Below, one piece after another: positions 47,101 through 55,778 of a DNA stretch of 64,000 bases. A program made the position numbers and the translations under genes. The stretch is from CAZWCE01 sp964632505 (GTDB taxonomy: Bacteria > Planctomycetota > Planctomycetia > Pirellulales > Thermoguttaceae), in NCBI GenBank assembly GCA_964632505.1, contig CAZWCE010000002.1:62001-126000 (forward strand), in the 5' to 3' direction. The notes under the pieces were generated by a model that ran no database searches, was not told the DNA's origin, and was given only the letters and a program-made list of their open reading frames with translations. Within the stretch, counting starts at the first letter, position 1, and each line of letters begins with the position of its first letter.

Positions 47101-47371
47101 CGTCGAAGACGGCGGCGGTCACCCGATCGCTTCGCCCCGTTTCGAGAATGGCTTGGTTCATCTCGTCCACCAACGCCGGATCGGAATCCAACATCAGGAA
47201 AAGGTTCTTCTCTCCCTTCGCCTTTTCGAGCAGCTCCCGAGGGTTTTCCACTCCGACCACCACGATCAATCCTTCCGGCGCGTCCGACGGCGGCAGGGCC
47301 ATAAGCCCCCCACTCAGGAATGAAAAAGACAACCACAAGAGCATCGGCAACGCAGAAAAACGCAGCAGCAT
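44183..47371 (-). CDS. Secreted PQQ-like beta-propeller protein with N-terminal methyltransferase-like segment
   Basis: 1062 aa. ATG 47371 (GGAG upstream) gives a signal peptide (MLLRFSALPMLLWLSFSF). Residues about 33-130 (EGLIVVVGVENPRELL...FLMLDSDPALVDEMNQAIL) align with the methyltransferase-like insert in the protein at 9397-13158. At 147-170 the WTHYLYDATNNAVANDSAVGPP segment has its counterpart there too. Then follow two propellers with PQQ-like turns (ELDAATGETLRTF, AVDLATGQSSWKW, ALDQETGKPLWRH, GLDPKTGKVLHEH). No classical PQQ-dehydrogenase ligands were found. Divergent promoters with the DUF6807 gene are likely. Confidence 0.88.
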   Translation of the reverse strand: MLLRFSALPMLLWLSFSFLSGGLMALPPSDAPEGLIVVVGVENPRELLEKAKGEKNLFLMLDSDPALVDEMNQAILETGRSDRVTAAVFDGKHLPLVDQIANRVILQEQFDIPDAELDRVLAPYGEIYEKGGTGWKKQQKPYPKAYDHWTHYLYDATNNAVANDSAVGPPRHMQWLGGPEWTRNHHKLNSISSVVTDRGRIFMILDQAPASNITLPGRWVVVARDAFSGVTLWKKPIDSWASHRHRFRSGPAQLPRLMVADGDRLYLPLGLNAPLAELDAATGETLRTFPETEGVEEIVVSDGQLLALTGDPVAEQTAGHPDFKGLFKMGNRKAITAVDLATGQSSWKWRPADANLLPETLAADDKSVFIQADEGVVCLDRKNGRKRWDYYESDKKLNRTKVHFGVNTLIVAEDVVLAKLAGKLVAVSANDGKKLWESWAGAGFHAPVDVFVIDGVVWQGHHPSDSISPPPVKDFSEGRDLHTGEVVATNVVAVDLQTAGHHHRCYREKATERFILMGKRGIEMLDLRGQQHSRNNWVRGTCQYGILPANGMIYVPPHSCGCYMESKLRGFWALTPESRVVDDRAFRLEETDRLERGPAFGARENSSESTGQWPTFRHDPLRSSVASTEVSSDLSPGWTTSVGGPLTQPVVAHGKVLVARKDAGVVVALDQETGKPLWRHVAGGRIDSPPTIHQSRVLFGSADGRVTCLSLDDGRLQWRFLAAPADLRAVSYNQLESLWPVHGSVLVLDGVAYVSAGRSSWLDEGITLYGLDPKTGKVLHEHRFRSEHPEYRGKVAEKDESHKIVISQNETDYKTFLQSDRSDAFSMAAGTVSDVLVSDGENVYLHQAKFSPELERSENLSRHLFATSSLLDDNENHRSHWVLGTGDFSRIPVAYSWIANRPGRWQPNIAVPVGVMMVFDETAVWGVRRKGDSNGKYQLFERENRPFDPSEPSKPDFRKTTKEETAPVWTQDWNVRTTAMLKANDLLFLATTPSHATVFQTKPDDAAPSGTLAICSAEDGTPVAEHALPAPAEWDGMSAAEGTIFLSLSDGTVHCMVPKGGK

Positions 47372-47435
47372 CGTATCGACTCCGTAAAAATATTGAAGGA
47401 ACCGGATTCCTGAAAACAACATCCAACACCATTTT

Positions 47436-47464
47436 ATCATAGCAATGGTTCTTCGGAAAGTCGA
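47436..47464 (-). promoter_or_regulatory. Promoter of the propeller gene at 47371
   Basis: On the minus strand TCGACT (47464-47459), 17-bp spacer, TATGAT (47441-47436). It lies 48 bp from the divergent promoter at 47513. Confidence 0.5.
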
Positions 47465-47512
47465 ACACTGAAACGAGCTTCTCCGACAAATGATCGTACG
47501 AAGCAAGAAGCG

Positions 47513-47541
47513 TTGACGTCCCAACCTCTGAGCATTAGAAT
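47513..47541 (+). promoter_or_regulatory. Promoter of the DUF6807 gene
   Basis: TTGACG at 47513-47518, a 17-bp spacer and TAGAAT at 47536-47541; start codon about 55 bp downstream. Confidence 0.68.
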
Positions 47542-47595
47542 GCGTGAGTCTGGATTGCCTCCCGGTTTTTCAAGCACCTTCCGAGGAATTCTCCT

Positions 47596-48873
47596 ATGAA
47601 AATCGATCATTCTGCCCACTTTTGGAAGCAACCTTATTCGACCACCGCCATGGGATTACTGATCCTGATGGTTACCGCCGTCGGCTGGAACGGGCGCGTC
47701 GACGCCAAGCGGCCGATGGGCGTCACGGTCGACGATCGCACCATTACCTTTTCCGATCTTCCCGAGGCTCCCGTCTCCTACCCGGTAAGCGTTCCTCTTT
47801 CCGAACTTCCGGCTTTGCCCGAGACGGTCGGTTTGAGGGTCGAAGGAGAAAGCCCCCGCATCATCCCCGCACAATCCGACGGCGAGAAGCTTTGGTGGAA
47901 GATGCCCGCCTCGGCCGATGCAAGCGCCGAGTTTGAAATCGTCGCCGCCGAGTCCCCATCGCCGGACTTGGTGCATCTCGAAAAAGAAGAAGGGGGATAC
48001 ACCTTTTCGGAAGGTTCCGATCCGATCATGAAATACCGGTTCGGAATGGTCCCGATGCCCGCGAATCGCCAACCCCATCACTTTGCCGACGGAAGGGAAT
48101 ATGGAGGGCCGAGGAGTGATTACCTGCATCCCGTCTACGGACCAAACGGCGAGATACTGACCGACGACTATCCGGGCGACCATCCGCACCACCGCGGCAT
48201 CTGGTGGAGCTGGCCGGTCACGCGCTATGGAGACCAGGTTGCCGACATCTGGGCGGTTTCCGGGGTCCGGGCTTTTCCGGAGGAGATCACGAAAAGACAA
48301 GCCGGCCCGGTGTTCGCCATGCTCTCGGCGGTCCATTTGTGGAAATTCGGGGAGGAGAAGATCCCCATCGTTCGCCAGGAGGCAACGTTTCAGGTCTTTC
48401 GCCGCGGTCCGAACGGCCGGGTGGTGGATGTCACCCTCGCTCTGTATGCCTTAAAGGAAGGGGTAGCGATCGGCGGGAGGCCGAAAGGGGGCTATGGAGG
48501 ATTCTCACTCCGAGCCGCCCCGGCCTCGGGACAAAAGATCACCACGCATGCCGATCCTCCGGACGCCGCTTCGTCACGAGCCGCATGGATGGATTACACC
48601 GCCCGATTTGACGGCGAAAGCCCATCGGGAATCACGATGATCGAAGGGCCCACGAACCCCGGTTGGCCGAACGCCTTCTTGACCTATCCCAACCTCAACT
48701 GCATGATGCCGGCGTTTCCGGGCGATCGCGAGTTTCCGCTCGAAAAAGCCGCCGGCCCGGACGACCCGCCGTCACTGGTGCTGAAGCACCGCCTCTGGAT
48801 TCACGCAGGAACTCCAACCGAAGCGATGCTGCGAACCGTGTCCGAAGCCTATCGCCGCTTCTCTGTCGAGTGA
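47596..48873 (+). CDS. DUF6807 (PmoA-like) exported protein
   Basis: 425 aa. An internal hydrophobic stretch (about 19-36) followed by VDA suggests an N-terminal export signal or anchor. The family hallmark is SDYLHPVYGPNG...DYPGDHPHHRGIWWSW with the GDHPHHRG His cluster (about 195-203). Family members are common in planctomycete and verrucomicrobial catabolic loci; an enzymatic role of the His cluster is plausible but unproven. AGGAA upstream of ATG 47596. Convergent with the Gfo gene, 17-bp gap. Confidence 0.87.
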   Translation: MKIDHSAHFWKQPYSTTAMGLLILMVTAVGWNGRVDAKRPMGVTVDDRTITFSDLPEAPVSYPVSVPLSELPALPETVGLRVEGESPRIIPAQSDGEKLWWKMPASADASAEFEIVAAESPSPDLVHLEKEEGGYTFSEGSDPIMKYRFGMVPMPANRQPHHFADGREYGGPRSDYLHPVYGPNGEILTDDYPGDHPHHRGIWWSWPVTRYGDQVADIWAVSGVRAFPEEITKRQAGPVFAMLSAVHLWKFGEEKIPIVRQEATFQVFRRGPNGRVVDVTLALYALKEGVAIGGRPKGGYGGFSLRAAPASGQKITTHADPPDAASSRAAWMDYTARFDGESPSGITMIEGPTNPGWPNAFLTYPNLNCMMPAFPGDREFPLEKAAGPDDPPSLVLKHRLWIHAGTPTEAMLRTVSEAYRRFSVE

Positions 48874-48890
48874 CGACTCGATGGAGGGAA

Positions 48891-49988
48891 TCAGCAGATC
48901 TCTTCCAACCGAACGGGGCGACCCGTGCGATAGCACTCCTGCGCCGCGAAAACGACCGCATGCGTCTTCAGGGCATCGTCGAGTGAACAATGGGATTCGA
49001 CGCCCTCCTCGATGCAGGCGAGAAAATGGTCGATCTCTCCCTGGAAGGGATGATGGCTGACGTCGCTCGAATCGGGACCGACGGCCGGAATTTCGGTCCA
49101 ATCGTTCTGCCCCGGCAAGAAGTGAGACCAGATCTGGCGATCGAAGACACTTCCCCGGTCGCCGAAAATTCGAACCGGAAAACGATAGGGCATGATGCAG
49201 TCGGCATTGACGGAGACCTTGCCCAACGTGCCGTTTTCGAATTTCACCAAAAGGACTTCCAGGCCGTCGTACTCCATCGGCGGTTTGTTTTCCCGCCAAG
49301 AATGGGTGATGAAATTATACTCGGTCGTCTTGCCCTTGCGATAACCTCCGCTTACGCCATACACCTCCACGGGCGTGGCGGCGCCGAACTCCTCCCGACA
49401 GGCGAACCAACGCAAGGTATCGATGGCGTGGCATCCTCCGACCAGCATCGCGCTGACGCCTTGCTCGACGGTACGGGCATCGTCCCAACCGCTCCACCAA
49501 CTGCCGTTATGGCTGAGGTAGTCGGCCTCGACGTAATAGGGCGTACCGAACGCGTCTTCGGACATGAGACGCTTGAGCGATTGAAAAAGGGGATTCCATC
49601 GAAGCACGAAACTGACCACCGTACGGACTCCCGCCCGACGGACGGCCTCTTGCATTCGCTGAAGCTCCTCCATGCTGTTGGCGGCCGGTTTTTCGATGAC
49701 CAAATGCTTGCCGGAGGCAGCCGCTGCTTCGACGTGCTCGGCATGAAGATGCTGGGGAGTACAGATCGAGACGACATCGATCCCCGGATGGGCGAGCGCT
49801 TTCTCCAGATCGTCGTAAAAAGCGACGTCTTCCAACCCCGCTTCATCGGCCCGGCTCTTTGCGCTCTGGAGCGTGCGACTGGCGATCGCCGCGATACGAG
49901 CCCGCGGATGCTGCCGATAGGCCGCGATATGCTGGGTGGAAACCCAGCCGGCGCCGAGGATCAAAACATCGAGGAAATCGTTCGCCAT
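48891..49988 (-). CDS. Gfo/Idh/MocA family oxidoreductase (cytoplasmic)
   Basis: 365 aa, no export signal. N-terminal Rossmann GAGWVSTQH (about 12-20), DDLEKALAHPGIDVVSICTPQHLHAEH and IEKPAANS (the EKP motif; lysine present). C-terminal alpha/beta domain with GGCHAIDTLRW, the usual His-containing segment. NAD(P)-dependent sugar or inositol dehydrogenase type. Located 40 bp downstream of the LRR lipoprotein gene, same strand, so co-transcription is likely. Confidence 0.9.
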   Translation of the reverse strand: MANDFLDVLILGAGWVSTQHIAAYRQHPRARIAAIASRTLQSAKSRADEAGLEDVAFYDDLEKALAHPGIDVVSICTPQHLHAEHVEAAAASGKHLVIEKPAANSMEELQRMQEAVRRAGVRTVVSFVLRWNPLFQSLKRLMSEDAFGTPYYVEADYLSHNGSWWSGWDDARTVEQGVSAMLVGGCHAIDTLRWFACREEFGAATPVEVYGVSGGYRKGKTTEYNFITHSWRENKPPMEYDGLEVLLVKFENGTLGKVSVNADCIMPYRFPVRIFGDRGSVFDRQIWSHFLPGQNDWTEIPAVGPDSSDVSHHPFQGEIDHFLACIEEGVESHCSLDDALKTHAVVFAAQECYRTGRPVRLEEIC

Positions 49989-50028
49989 GATGGTGATCTT
50001 CCTTCCTGGAACATGGGGATGACGACCT

Positions 50029-51210
50029 TCAACCGTCGCCGAGATAGCGAAGCTGGATCTCGGTATCGGGGAGTGCTTTTTGAAGCTTTTCGACGCCCTG
50101 TTCGGTCACGGCGGTTCGCGACACGTTGAGATATTCCAGCGATTCGAGGGCTTTGAGTTGCTGAATCCCCTCGTCGGTCACCGTGGTCGACCCGAGGTGG
50201 AGGAAGGTGAGTTCCTTCATGTTCAGCAAATACTTCAGAGCGTCGTCCCCCATTCGGGTATTATCGAGATTCAACCAGAGCAGGTTCGTCAATCCCTCGA
50301 GCGGTTCGACGCCGGCGTCGGTGATCGGCACCCGCCAGAGATTCAATTTCCGGAGTTTTTCGAGCTTCGCCAAATGGGGCATGCCCTGATCGGTCACCTG
50401 GCCGCACTCGCTCAAATCGAGTTCCTCGAGCGTCGTGGCGGCCGAGAGATGCTCAAGCCCGGGATCGGAAATTTGGGTTCCGGAAATCCGCAACTTCTTG
50501 ATCGCCCCCAGGGCGGCGACCGTCTGGAGCGCATCATCGTCGACCAGCGTCTGGGCGAGATACAACTCCTGCAGATTCTTCAGGCCGGCGACGTGCCGGA
50601 GTCCTTCACTGCCGACCCAGAGATGATCGAGGCCGAGCGCCTTGAGATTTTCAAGCTTGGCGAGGACCGCCAGCCCGCCGTCGTCGACGGTGGTCTTGCC
50701 GTTTTCGCCGGAAAGCTTCAGCCCCCTGAGTTTCGAAAGCGTCGCCAGATGGGGCATCCCTTCGTTGGAGAGGGGACATCCCCGCAAGTCGAGATTTTCC
50801 AGGGTTTCGAGCTTGCCGACCGTCTTCATGCCTTCGTCGCCCACGGCGGTGTTGTTCAAGAGCAGCGAACGGAGATGTTCCAGGCCGAGAAGCATCTCCA
50901 GGGCGGCGTTGTCGGCATCGGTATCGCGGAGATTCACCTCGATGATCTGTCCATTGCCATCGCGACGGATCTCTTTGACCAACACCTGCAGCGCCTCGGG
51001 AAGTTCTTCGGGGGCTTGGGTTGTTTCCGCCGAGTCCTTTCCGTTTTCCGTATCCACGGGAGCTTCGCCGTTCTGTTCGGCCGATTTCTCGCTGGAAGCG
51101 GCCTGGAGATCAGCGGCATCCTGGTCCTTTTGTTCCGATTCCCGGGGGGCGCATCCTACGAGGCCCGCCGCGAGCAGCAACACGATTCCCTGCATCCAAA
51201 ACTGTTTCAT
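50029..51210 (-). CDS. Leucine-rich-repeat lipoprotein
   Basis: 393 aa. Lipoprotein signal: hydrophobic run with lipobox LVGC; the start is ATG 51210, with ATG 51222 (four codons longer) as alternative. An acidic, Gln/Ala-rich linker to about 70, then about 12 LRRs of roughly 24 residues with the LxxLxxLxLxxTxVTDxGL pattern (for example LEELDLSECGQVTDQGMPHLAKL), which is the planctomycete-type LRR. The outermost repeats lack the final cap. Role unknown; surface ligand recognition is inferred. Next to a Gfo gene on both sides. Confidence 0.87.
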   Translation of the reverse strand: MKQFWMQGIVLLLAAGLVGCAPRESEQKDQDAADLQAASSEKSAEQNGEAPVDTENGKDSAETTQAPEELPEALQVLVKEIRRDGNGQIIEVNLRDTDADNAALEMLLGLEHLRSLLLNNTAVGDEGMKTVGKLETLENLDLRGCPLSNEGMPHLATLSKLRGLKLSGENGKTTVDDGGLAVLAKLENLKALGLDHLWVGSEGLRHVAGLKNLQELYLAQTLVDDDALQTVAALGAIKKLRISGTQISDPGLEHLSAATTLEELDLSECGQVTDQGMPHLAKLEKLRKLNLWRVPITDAGVEPLEGLTNLLWLNLDNTRMGDDALKYLLNMKELTFLHLGSTTVTDEGIQQLKALESLEYLNVSRTAVTEQGVEKLQKALPDTEIQLRYLGDG

Positions 51211-51359
51211 TGCCCGATCCATTTCGTCTTAGAACTGATTCACGTCCGATCCGTCTCCGACGTCGAGAGATGCGCTCTCGACTCCCCGTCACGAGATCGA
51301 GGAGCCGAGAGACGTTCCCTTTCACGAAAACGGTCGGCAGAAAACACTGCGAGAAGAAC

Positions 51360-52667
51360 CTACACCACTTCCCACCCTTGGCGATATTCCTTGTCGATCA
51401 GCTTCGCCGCCTCGGGGCAGTTGGTGGCCTTGAGCGCCTCGGCATCCCACTGGAGTTTCTTGCCGGTGCGATAGGCGACGGTGCCCAAGAGCACGGTTTC
51501 GGTCAGCGGTCCGGAATAATCGAAGCTGCACGTGGTCGGAGTGCCTTCTTTGCACGCTTTGAGCCACTCGGCATGATGGCCGATCGACGGAGGAATGGTC
51601 GGTTCGGGGCGCTGGTAATCGGCGAATTGATCGGTCGGGAAGAGACGATGCCGTCCGTAATCGGAGAAGAGTTTCCCCTCGGTACCGACGAACATGACTC
51701 CCATGCCGGGGACCTTTTCTCCGGCCACTTCCTTGGGAGTTTGATTGCCGTCGTACCAAGTGAGATTGAGGGGGCCGTACCCTTCTTCGGCGGGGAATGT
51801 ATACCGGACGGTCAATCCCAACGGGCAAGTTTCGGGATGCACTTCGGGGCCTTCCGCCTCGCAAGTGGACGGATAGCGGAGTTTCAGAGCCCAGAAGGGC
51901 AGGTCCATCAGGTGACAAGCCATGTCGCCGAGGGTTCCGTTGCCGAAATCCCACCACCGGCGCCACTGGCCGGGATGATATCGCCCTTTGACATAAGGCC
52001 GTTCCGGAGCCGGGCCGAGCCAAAGATCCCAGTGCAAGGTTTCGGGAGGTTCTTCGCCACCTTCAGGACGTTCGCCCCCGCCCCAACTCTTGCCGCACCA
52101 GACATGGACGTCGGTCACATCGCCGATGGCGCCCGCCTGCACCAACTCGACGACCCGACGGTAGTTGTCCGTAGCGTGGATCTGCGTCCCCAACTGAGTC
52201 GCCACCCCTTGTTTTTGGGCTTCTTCGTTGATCAAACGGGATTCGAAGACGGTGTGCGACAGCGGCTTCTCGCAGTACACATGCTTGCCGGCACGGACCG
52301 CGCGAATCGAAGCGGGAATATGATGATGATCGGCCGTCGCCACCACGACGGCGTCGAGCTTGTCGGCCATTTGATCGAGCATCTCGCGATAATCGACATA
52401 GGTCTTCGCCTCGGGGAATTTCTCCTTCACCGCCTCAAGATATTTTTCATCCACGTCGCACAAGGCCACGACGTTCTCGCCTGAAACGGCGTTCACGCTG
52501 GCCGCCGCTCGATTGGCCGTTCCGATACAAGCGATATTCAATTTCTCGTTGGGCGACTTGGTTTGCGCAAAACTCCAGCGGGGCAAAACACCCGCGGTCA
52601 TCGTCGCGGAAAGACCGGCGGCCTTCAGAAAATCGCGCCGAGTCGTTTTTGAGGGATGCATGGTCAT
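51360..52667 (-). CDS. Tat-exported Gfo/Idh/MocA family oxidoreductase
   Basis: 435 aa. Twin-arginine signal RRDFLK followed by a hydrophobic stretch (about 10-35). Rossmann start LNIACIGTANRA, CDVDEKYLEAV, and the EKP motif at 133-135 (YCEKPLSH). Typical of the exported planctomycete clade, with MACHLMDLPFWAL and LWLGPAPERPY. ATG 52667 was chosen because GGAGA lies eight bases upstream, better than ATG 52661. Its own promoter lies at 52763-52792. Predicted periplasmic oxidoreductase with a pre-folded bound cofactor, which explains Tat export. Confidence 0.9.
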   Translation of the reverse strand: MTMHPSKTTRRDFLKAAGLSATMTAGVLPRWSFAQTKSPNEKLNIACIGTANRAAASVNAVSGENVVALCDVDEKYLEAVKEKFPEAKTYVDYREMLDQMADKLDAVVVATADHHHIPASIRAVRAGKHVYCEKPLSHTVFESRLINEEAQKQGVATQLGTQIHATDNYRRVVELVQAGAIGDVTDVHVWCGKSWGGGERPEGGEEPPETLHWDLWLGPAPERPYVKGRYHPGQWRRWWDFGNGTLGDMACHLMDLPFWALKLRYPSTCEAEGPEVHPETCPLGLTVRYTFPAEEGYGPLNLTWYDGNQTPKEVAGEKVPGMGVMFVGTEGKLFSDYGRHRLFPTDQFADYQRPEPTIPPSIGHHAEWLKACKEGTPTTCSFDYSGPLTETVLLGTVAYRTGKKLQWDAEALKATNCPEAAKLIDKEYRQGWEVV

Positions 52668-52762
52668 GAAAGCGTCTCCGAAAACAATGGGGATCATAAG
52701 GAATGGGGCTCAACGAACAACGCCGAAGAGGCGTCGCGGAGGGTTCAACTCAACCGATTTCC

Positions 52763-52792
52763 ATTTTAGCCGATATTCCACCCGGGATGCAA
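52763..52792 (-). promoter_or_regulatory. Promoter of the Tat-exported Gfo gene
   Basis: On the minus strand TTGCAT (52792-52787), 18-bp spacer, TAAAAT (52768-52763); about 95 bp before the start at 52667. Confidence 0.55.
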
Positions 52793-52802
52793 TACGCGGC
52801 GG

Positions 52803-53972
52803 TTATTTTTCTGGGCGAGGCGGCGATTCATCATCCCCCGACGCTCGGCTGCTAACCACATTGCGGAGCGAGACGCTTGGCGCCAACGCTTCGCCGGAAA
52901 GGATATCGTCTTCCAGGAAGTTCGCCATCAGAATGGCCATCGCTCCCGTTCGGGAATAGTCGTAGATGATGTAAATGCGACCATCGCGATCTTGTTGTCC
53001 ATCGGGATAGGAAACACCGTTTCGCTCATCGAGCAGCAGCCCTCCCCGCCACGATTCCCCGTCATCTTCGGAAAGATAGGCGGTCAAGTGGGATCGTCCC
53101 GTTCTTTCTTCCATCGGGCCATGCTTCACCAGAAGGAGATTCCCGGAATCGAGACGGCGGATGAAAAACCGAGCCGCGGGATGCGCGATCTCCGAAGGTT
53201 CGAGAGGAGACCAGGTCGCTCCGTGATCCTCGGAAATACTCTCTCCGATGCCGTAGGTCGTGCGGACGAGCATCCAGAGAGAGCCGTCTTTTCTCTCGAT
53301 GATCATATGTTCATCAAAGTTTCGAACCTCCTTCGGAATATGACAGGCCCCCCGCACTCGCCAGCTCTTTCCACCGTCTCGGGAAACAACCATCCTGGCA
53401 CTGCGATCGGTCTTCCGCCAGGTGGAAGCCGGGAGCACCCACTCGCCGGTGGACAGCACCAAAGGCTTGCCCATCATCACGCCGTCGGTCAAGCGTTCCG
53501 GTTTCGACCAGCGGGGATCGGCCGCATCGGGGTTCTCGCAGACCATCGCCCACACGCCGCCGACCGTGGCGTCGTGGCCGATCGCCTGGGCCCAAAACGA
53601 CCAGAGTCTTCCTTTGGGATCGATCCAGATTTGAGGATCGAACGCCCGGACGGGTCCCTCGCCATCGGGGTCCACGTATCGGCTTTCGTTCCAGGATTTT
53701 CCGTTGTCATCACTCATGGCGACCACCACGTAGTTATTGGCATCCTCTTTCGGTGTTTTTCCGGCGTACCAGGTCGCCCAAAGTCGTCCCTCGGGACTGA
53801 TCGCCAAGCTTGGAATGCCCTGGAATTCTCTCGTTTCCAAGGCATGCTCGGAATCCGGGGCCCCGATCACCTTCGGAGGATCGAGGAACGCTTGCTCCTC
53901 CGCTTGAACCGAGACCGGACAGCAACAGCCGATCGACAATATCGCAAGCAGAAACCGAAATCGCATCAACAT
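52803..53972 (-). CDS. Exported BNR/Asp-box (sialidase-like) protein
   Basis: 389 aa. The start ATG 53972 with AGGAG ten bases upstream; a GTG two codons earlier and an ATG two codons later are alternatives. Signal peptide about residues 1-24 (ending PVSVQA). Near the N-terminus GIPSLAISPEGRLWATWY resembles the first blade of sialidases. Asp boxes: MSDDNGKSWNES, VSRDGGKSWRVR, SEDHGATWSPL and SEDDGESWRGG. Substrate unknown; no catalytic Tyr/Glu pair of true sialidases was confirmed. Divergent from the GH5-like gene. Confidence 0.87.
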   Translation of the reverse strand: MLMRFRFLLAILSIGCCCPVSVQAEEQAFLDPPKVIGAPDSEHALETREFQGIPSLAISPEGRLWATWYAGKTPKEDANNYVVVAMSDDNGKSWNESRYVDPDGEGPVRAFDPQIWIDPKGRLWSFWAQAIGHDATVGGVWAMVCENPDAADPRWSKPERLTDGVMMGKPLVLSTGEWVLPASTWRKTDRSARMVVSRDGGKSWRVRGACHIPKEVRNFDEHMIIERKDGSLWMLVRTTYGIGESISEDHGATWSPLEPSEIAHPAARFFIRRLDSGNLLLVKHGPMEERTGRSHLTAYLSEDDGESWRGGLLLDERNGVSYPDGQQDRDGRIYIIYDYSRTGAMAILMANFLEDDILSGEALAPSVSLRNVVSSRASGDDESPPRPEK

Positions 53973-54047
53973 GGTCACCTCTCTCCTGGATGGCTTTTTT
54001 CCTTGATTCTCGAGGCGAGTTATTCGCCTGCCGCTTCGTTCACTCCT

Positions 54048-54076
54048 ATTCTAACGACCGTTCTTATCGATGTCGA
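54048..54076 (-). promoter_or_regulatory. Promoter of the BNR gene at 53972
   Basis: On the minus strand TCGACA (54076-54071), one mismatch from consensus, a 17-bp spacer and TAGAAT (54053-54048). Confidence 0.6.
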
Positions 54077-54262
54077 ATTGCATCGCCTCAGATGGGCTGC
54101 GAACTCCATTCTTTATGATGGGGATGGGCATCGAAATCATCAGAGGTTTCAATCGTCCCTCTCACGATTTCGCCGACCGAGGGTGCACGGGAAGCCCGAA
54201 TTTGGTATCCTCTTTGGGAGTTATCCGATTCGATCTCATAAGCTCGCAGAAGGAAATCGACG

Positions 54263-55696
54263 ATGAAACGACTCATCCAAACGATACTGGGGATCTTCTC
54301 GCTCTGGCTCGCAGCGAATGGTCATCTTTTCGCACAGGAGTCGTCGGAGGCGGCGTTCGTGCGCGTCAGCTCGGTGGATTCCCGCTATTTCGAACTCTCC
54401 GACGGAAGCCCCTTCATTCCGATCGGGTTGAATCTCTCGGCGATGGGAAACCTCGATACCGAACAGGGACTCGGGCGCATGGAAGGCTGGTTGACATCGC
54501 TTTCAAATCACGGCGGAAATTTCGCTCGTGTTTGGCTCAGCAGCCCCTTCTGGGATGTGGAACATGAAGCGTCGGGAAGGTACGCCCCGGAAAAGGCGAA
54601 ACGGATCGACGCGCTCCTAAAAATGGCCCGACGGCACGGGATCCGATTGAAACTCACTCTGGAGCACTTTCGGGAGATCGACCCGGAAAGCGGTTATTCC
54701 AAAGGCTGGGCCCTCAAATCTCTACACCATGTCTCCCGAGGAGGCACGGCTACCAGCATGACGGACTGGTTCGAGGGAGAAGAAAGTCGCAAACGATTCG
54801 AGAAAAAGCTCGACTGGTTCTCAAATCGCTACGGAAACGATCCATACGTTTTTGGTTGGGAACTCTGGAACGAAGTGAACGCCGCCCGGAGCGGAAGCTA
54901 TCTCGACTGGACCGAACACATGCTCCTCGAGCTGGATCGCCGATTCCCGAAGAATCTGGTGATGCAGAGCTTGGGGAGTTTCGATCGACCGGGCAACCGC
55001 CAAACATATGAGGAAATGGTCACGCTCGAAGGAAATGAAGTGGCTCAGGTCCACCGTTACTTGGACTTGGGTGCCGAGCTGGAAATCTGCCATGGACCGG
55101 TCGACCTTTTATGTGCCGAGGCGATTCGGGAACTGATCGCGATGGAACCCGATCGACCGATTCTGCTTGCCGAAAGCGGAGCGGTCCAGCCGCGCCACAC
55201 CGGCCCCTTCGAGCTCTACTCGAAAGACACCGAGGGGATGATCCTGCACGATGTGCTTTTCGCCCCATTTTTCGCGGGCGCCGCGGGGGCCGGGCAAATT
55301 TGGCATTGGGAGCACTACGTGAACCGGAATGACCTCTGGCGGCACTTCGACCGATTCGCCGAAGCCGTCGCGAAAATCGCCCCCGCGGAAGAGGCGTTTC
55401 GTCCGACCATGCTCGCTCATTCCCGCCTTCGCGTGTATGTCCTCAATGGTAAAGAGACCGCGCTCCTTTGGTGTCGCGATTCTCAGAACACCTGGAAAAC
55501 CGAGCTTGACGAAGGGATTCCGCCGGAAAGGCTCGACGACGTGACGATCGACATCTCTCCGCTCGAGGTTCCCGAAATAATCTCGATTCGAGGATACGAT
55601 CCTTGGGAGGATCGTTGGAGCGAGATCCCCTACGATCATGGAGAGCTACGACTTCCATCCTTTCGGCGCTCTTACGTGCTCCGGATCGAGCAGTAG
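54263..55696 (+). CDS. GH5-like (clan GH-A) exported hydrolase
   Basis: 477 aa. Signal peptide (MKRLIQTILGIFSLWLAANGHLFA). TIM-barrel motifs: WELWNEV with acid/base E204 (N203-E204), nucleophile candidate E304 (LLAESGA), and SPFWDVEHEASG early on. C-terminal part (about 385-477) looks like an added beta domain. ATG 54263 has AAGGA upstream. Beta-mannanase/cellulase-like fold, but the substrate is not assigned. The BNR gene at 55779 follows after 82 bp on the same strand. Confidence 0.86.
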   Translation: MKRLIQTILGIFSLWLAANGHLFAQESSEAAFVRVSSVDSRYFELSDGSPFIPIGLNLSAMGNLDTEQGLGRMEGWLTSLSNHGGNFARVWLSSPFWDVEHEASGRYAPEKAKRIDALLKMARRHGIRLKLTLEHFREIDPESGYSKGWALKSLHHVSRGGTATSMTDWFEGEESRKRFEKKLDWFSNRYGNDPYVFGWELWNEVNAARSGSYLDWTEHMLLELDRRFPKNLVMQSLGSFDRPGNRQTYEEMVTLEGNEVAQVHRYLDLGAELEICHGPVDLLCAEAIRELIAMEPDRPILLAESGAVQPRHTGPFELYSKDTEGMILHDVLFAPFFAGAAGAGQIWHWEHYVNRNDLWRHFDRFAEAVAKIAPAEEAFRPTMLAHSRLRVYVLNGKETALLWCRDSQNTWKTELDEGIPPERLDDVTIDISPLEVPEIISIRGYDPWEDRWSEIPYDHGELRLPSFRRSYVLRIEQ

Positions 55697-55778
55697 CATC
55701 CGGCATCCCATTTTGAATTCTCGCAATGGACACTTTTTTTGCATTTCCATGACCCATGTTGAATGGAGGAACCGACTG

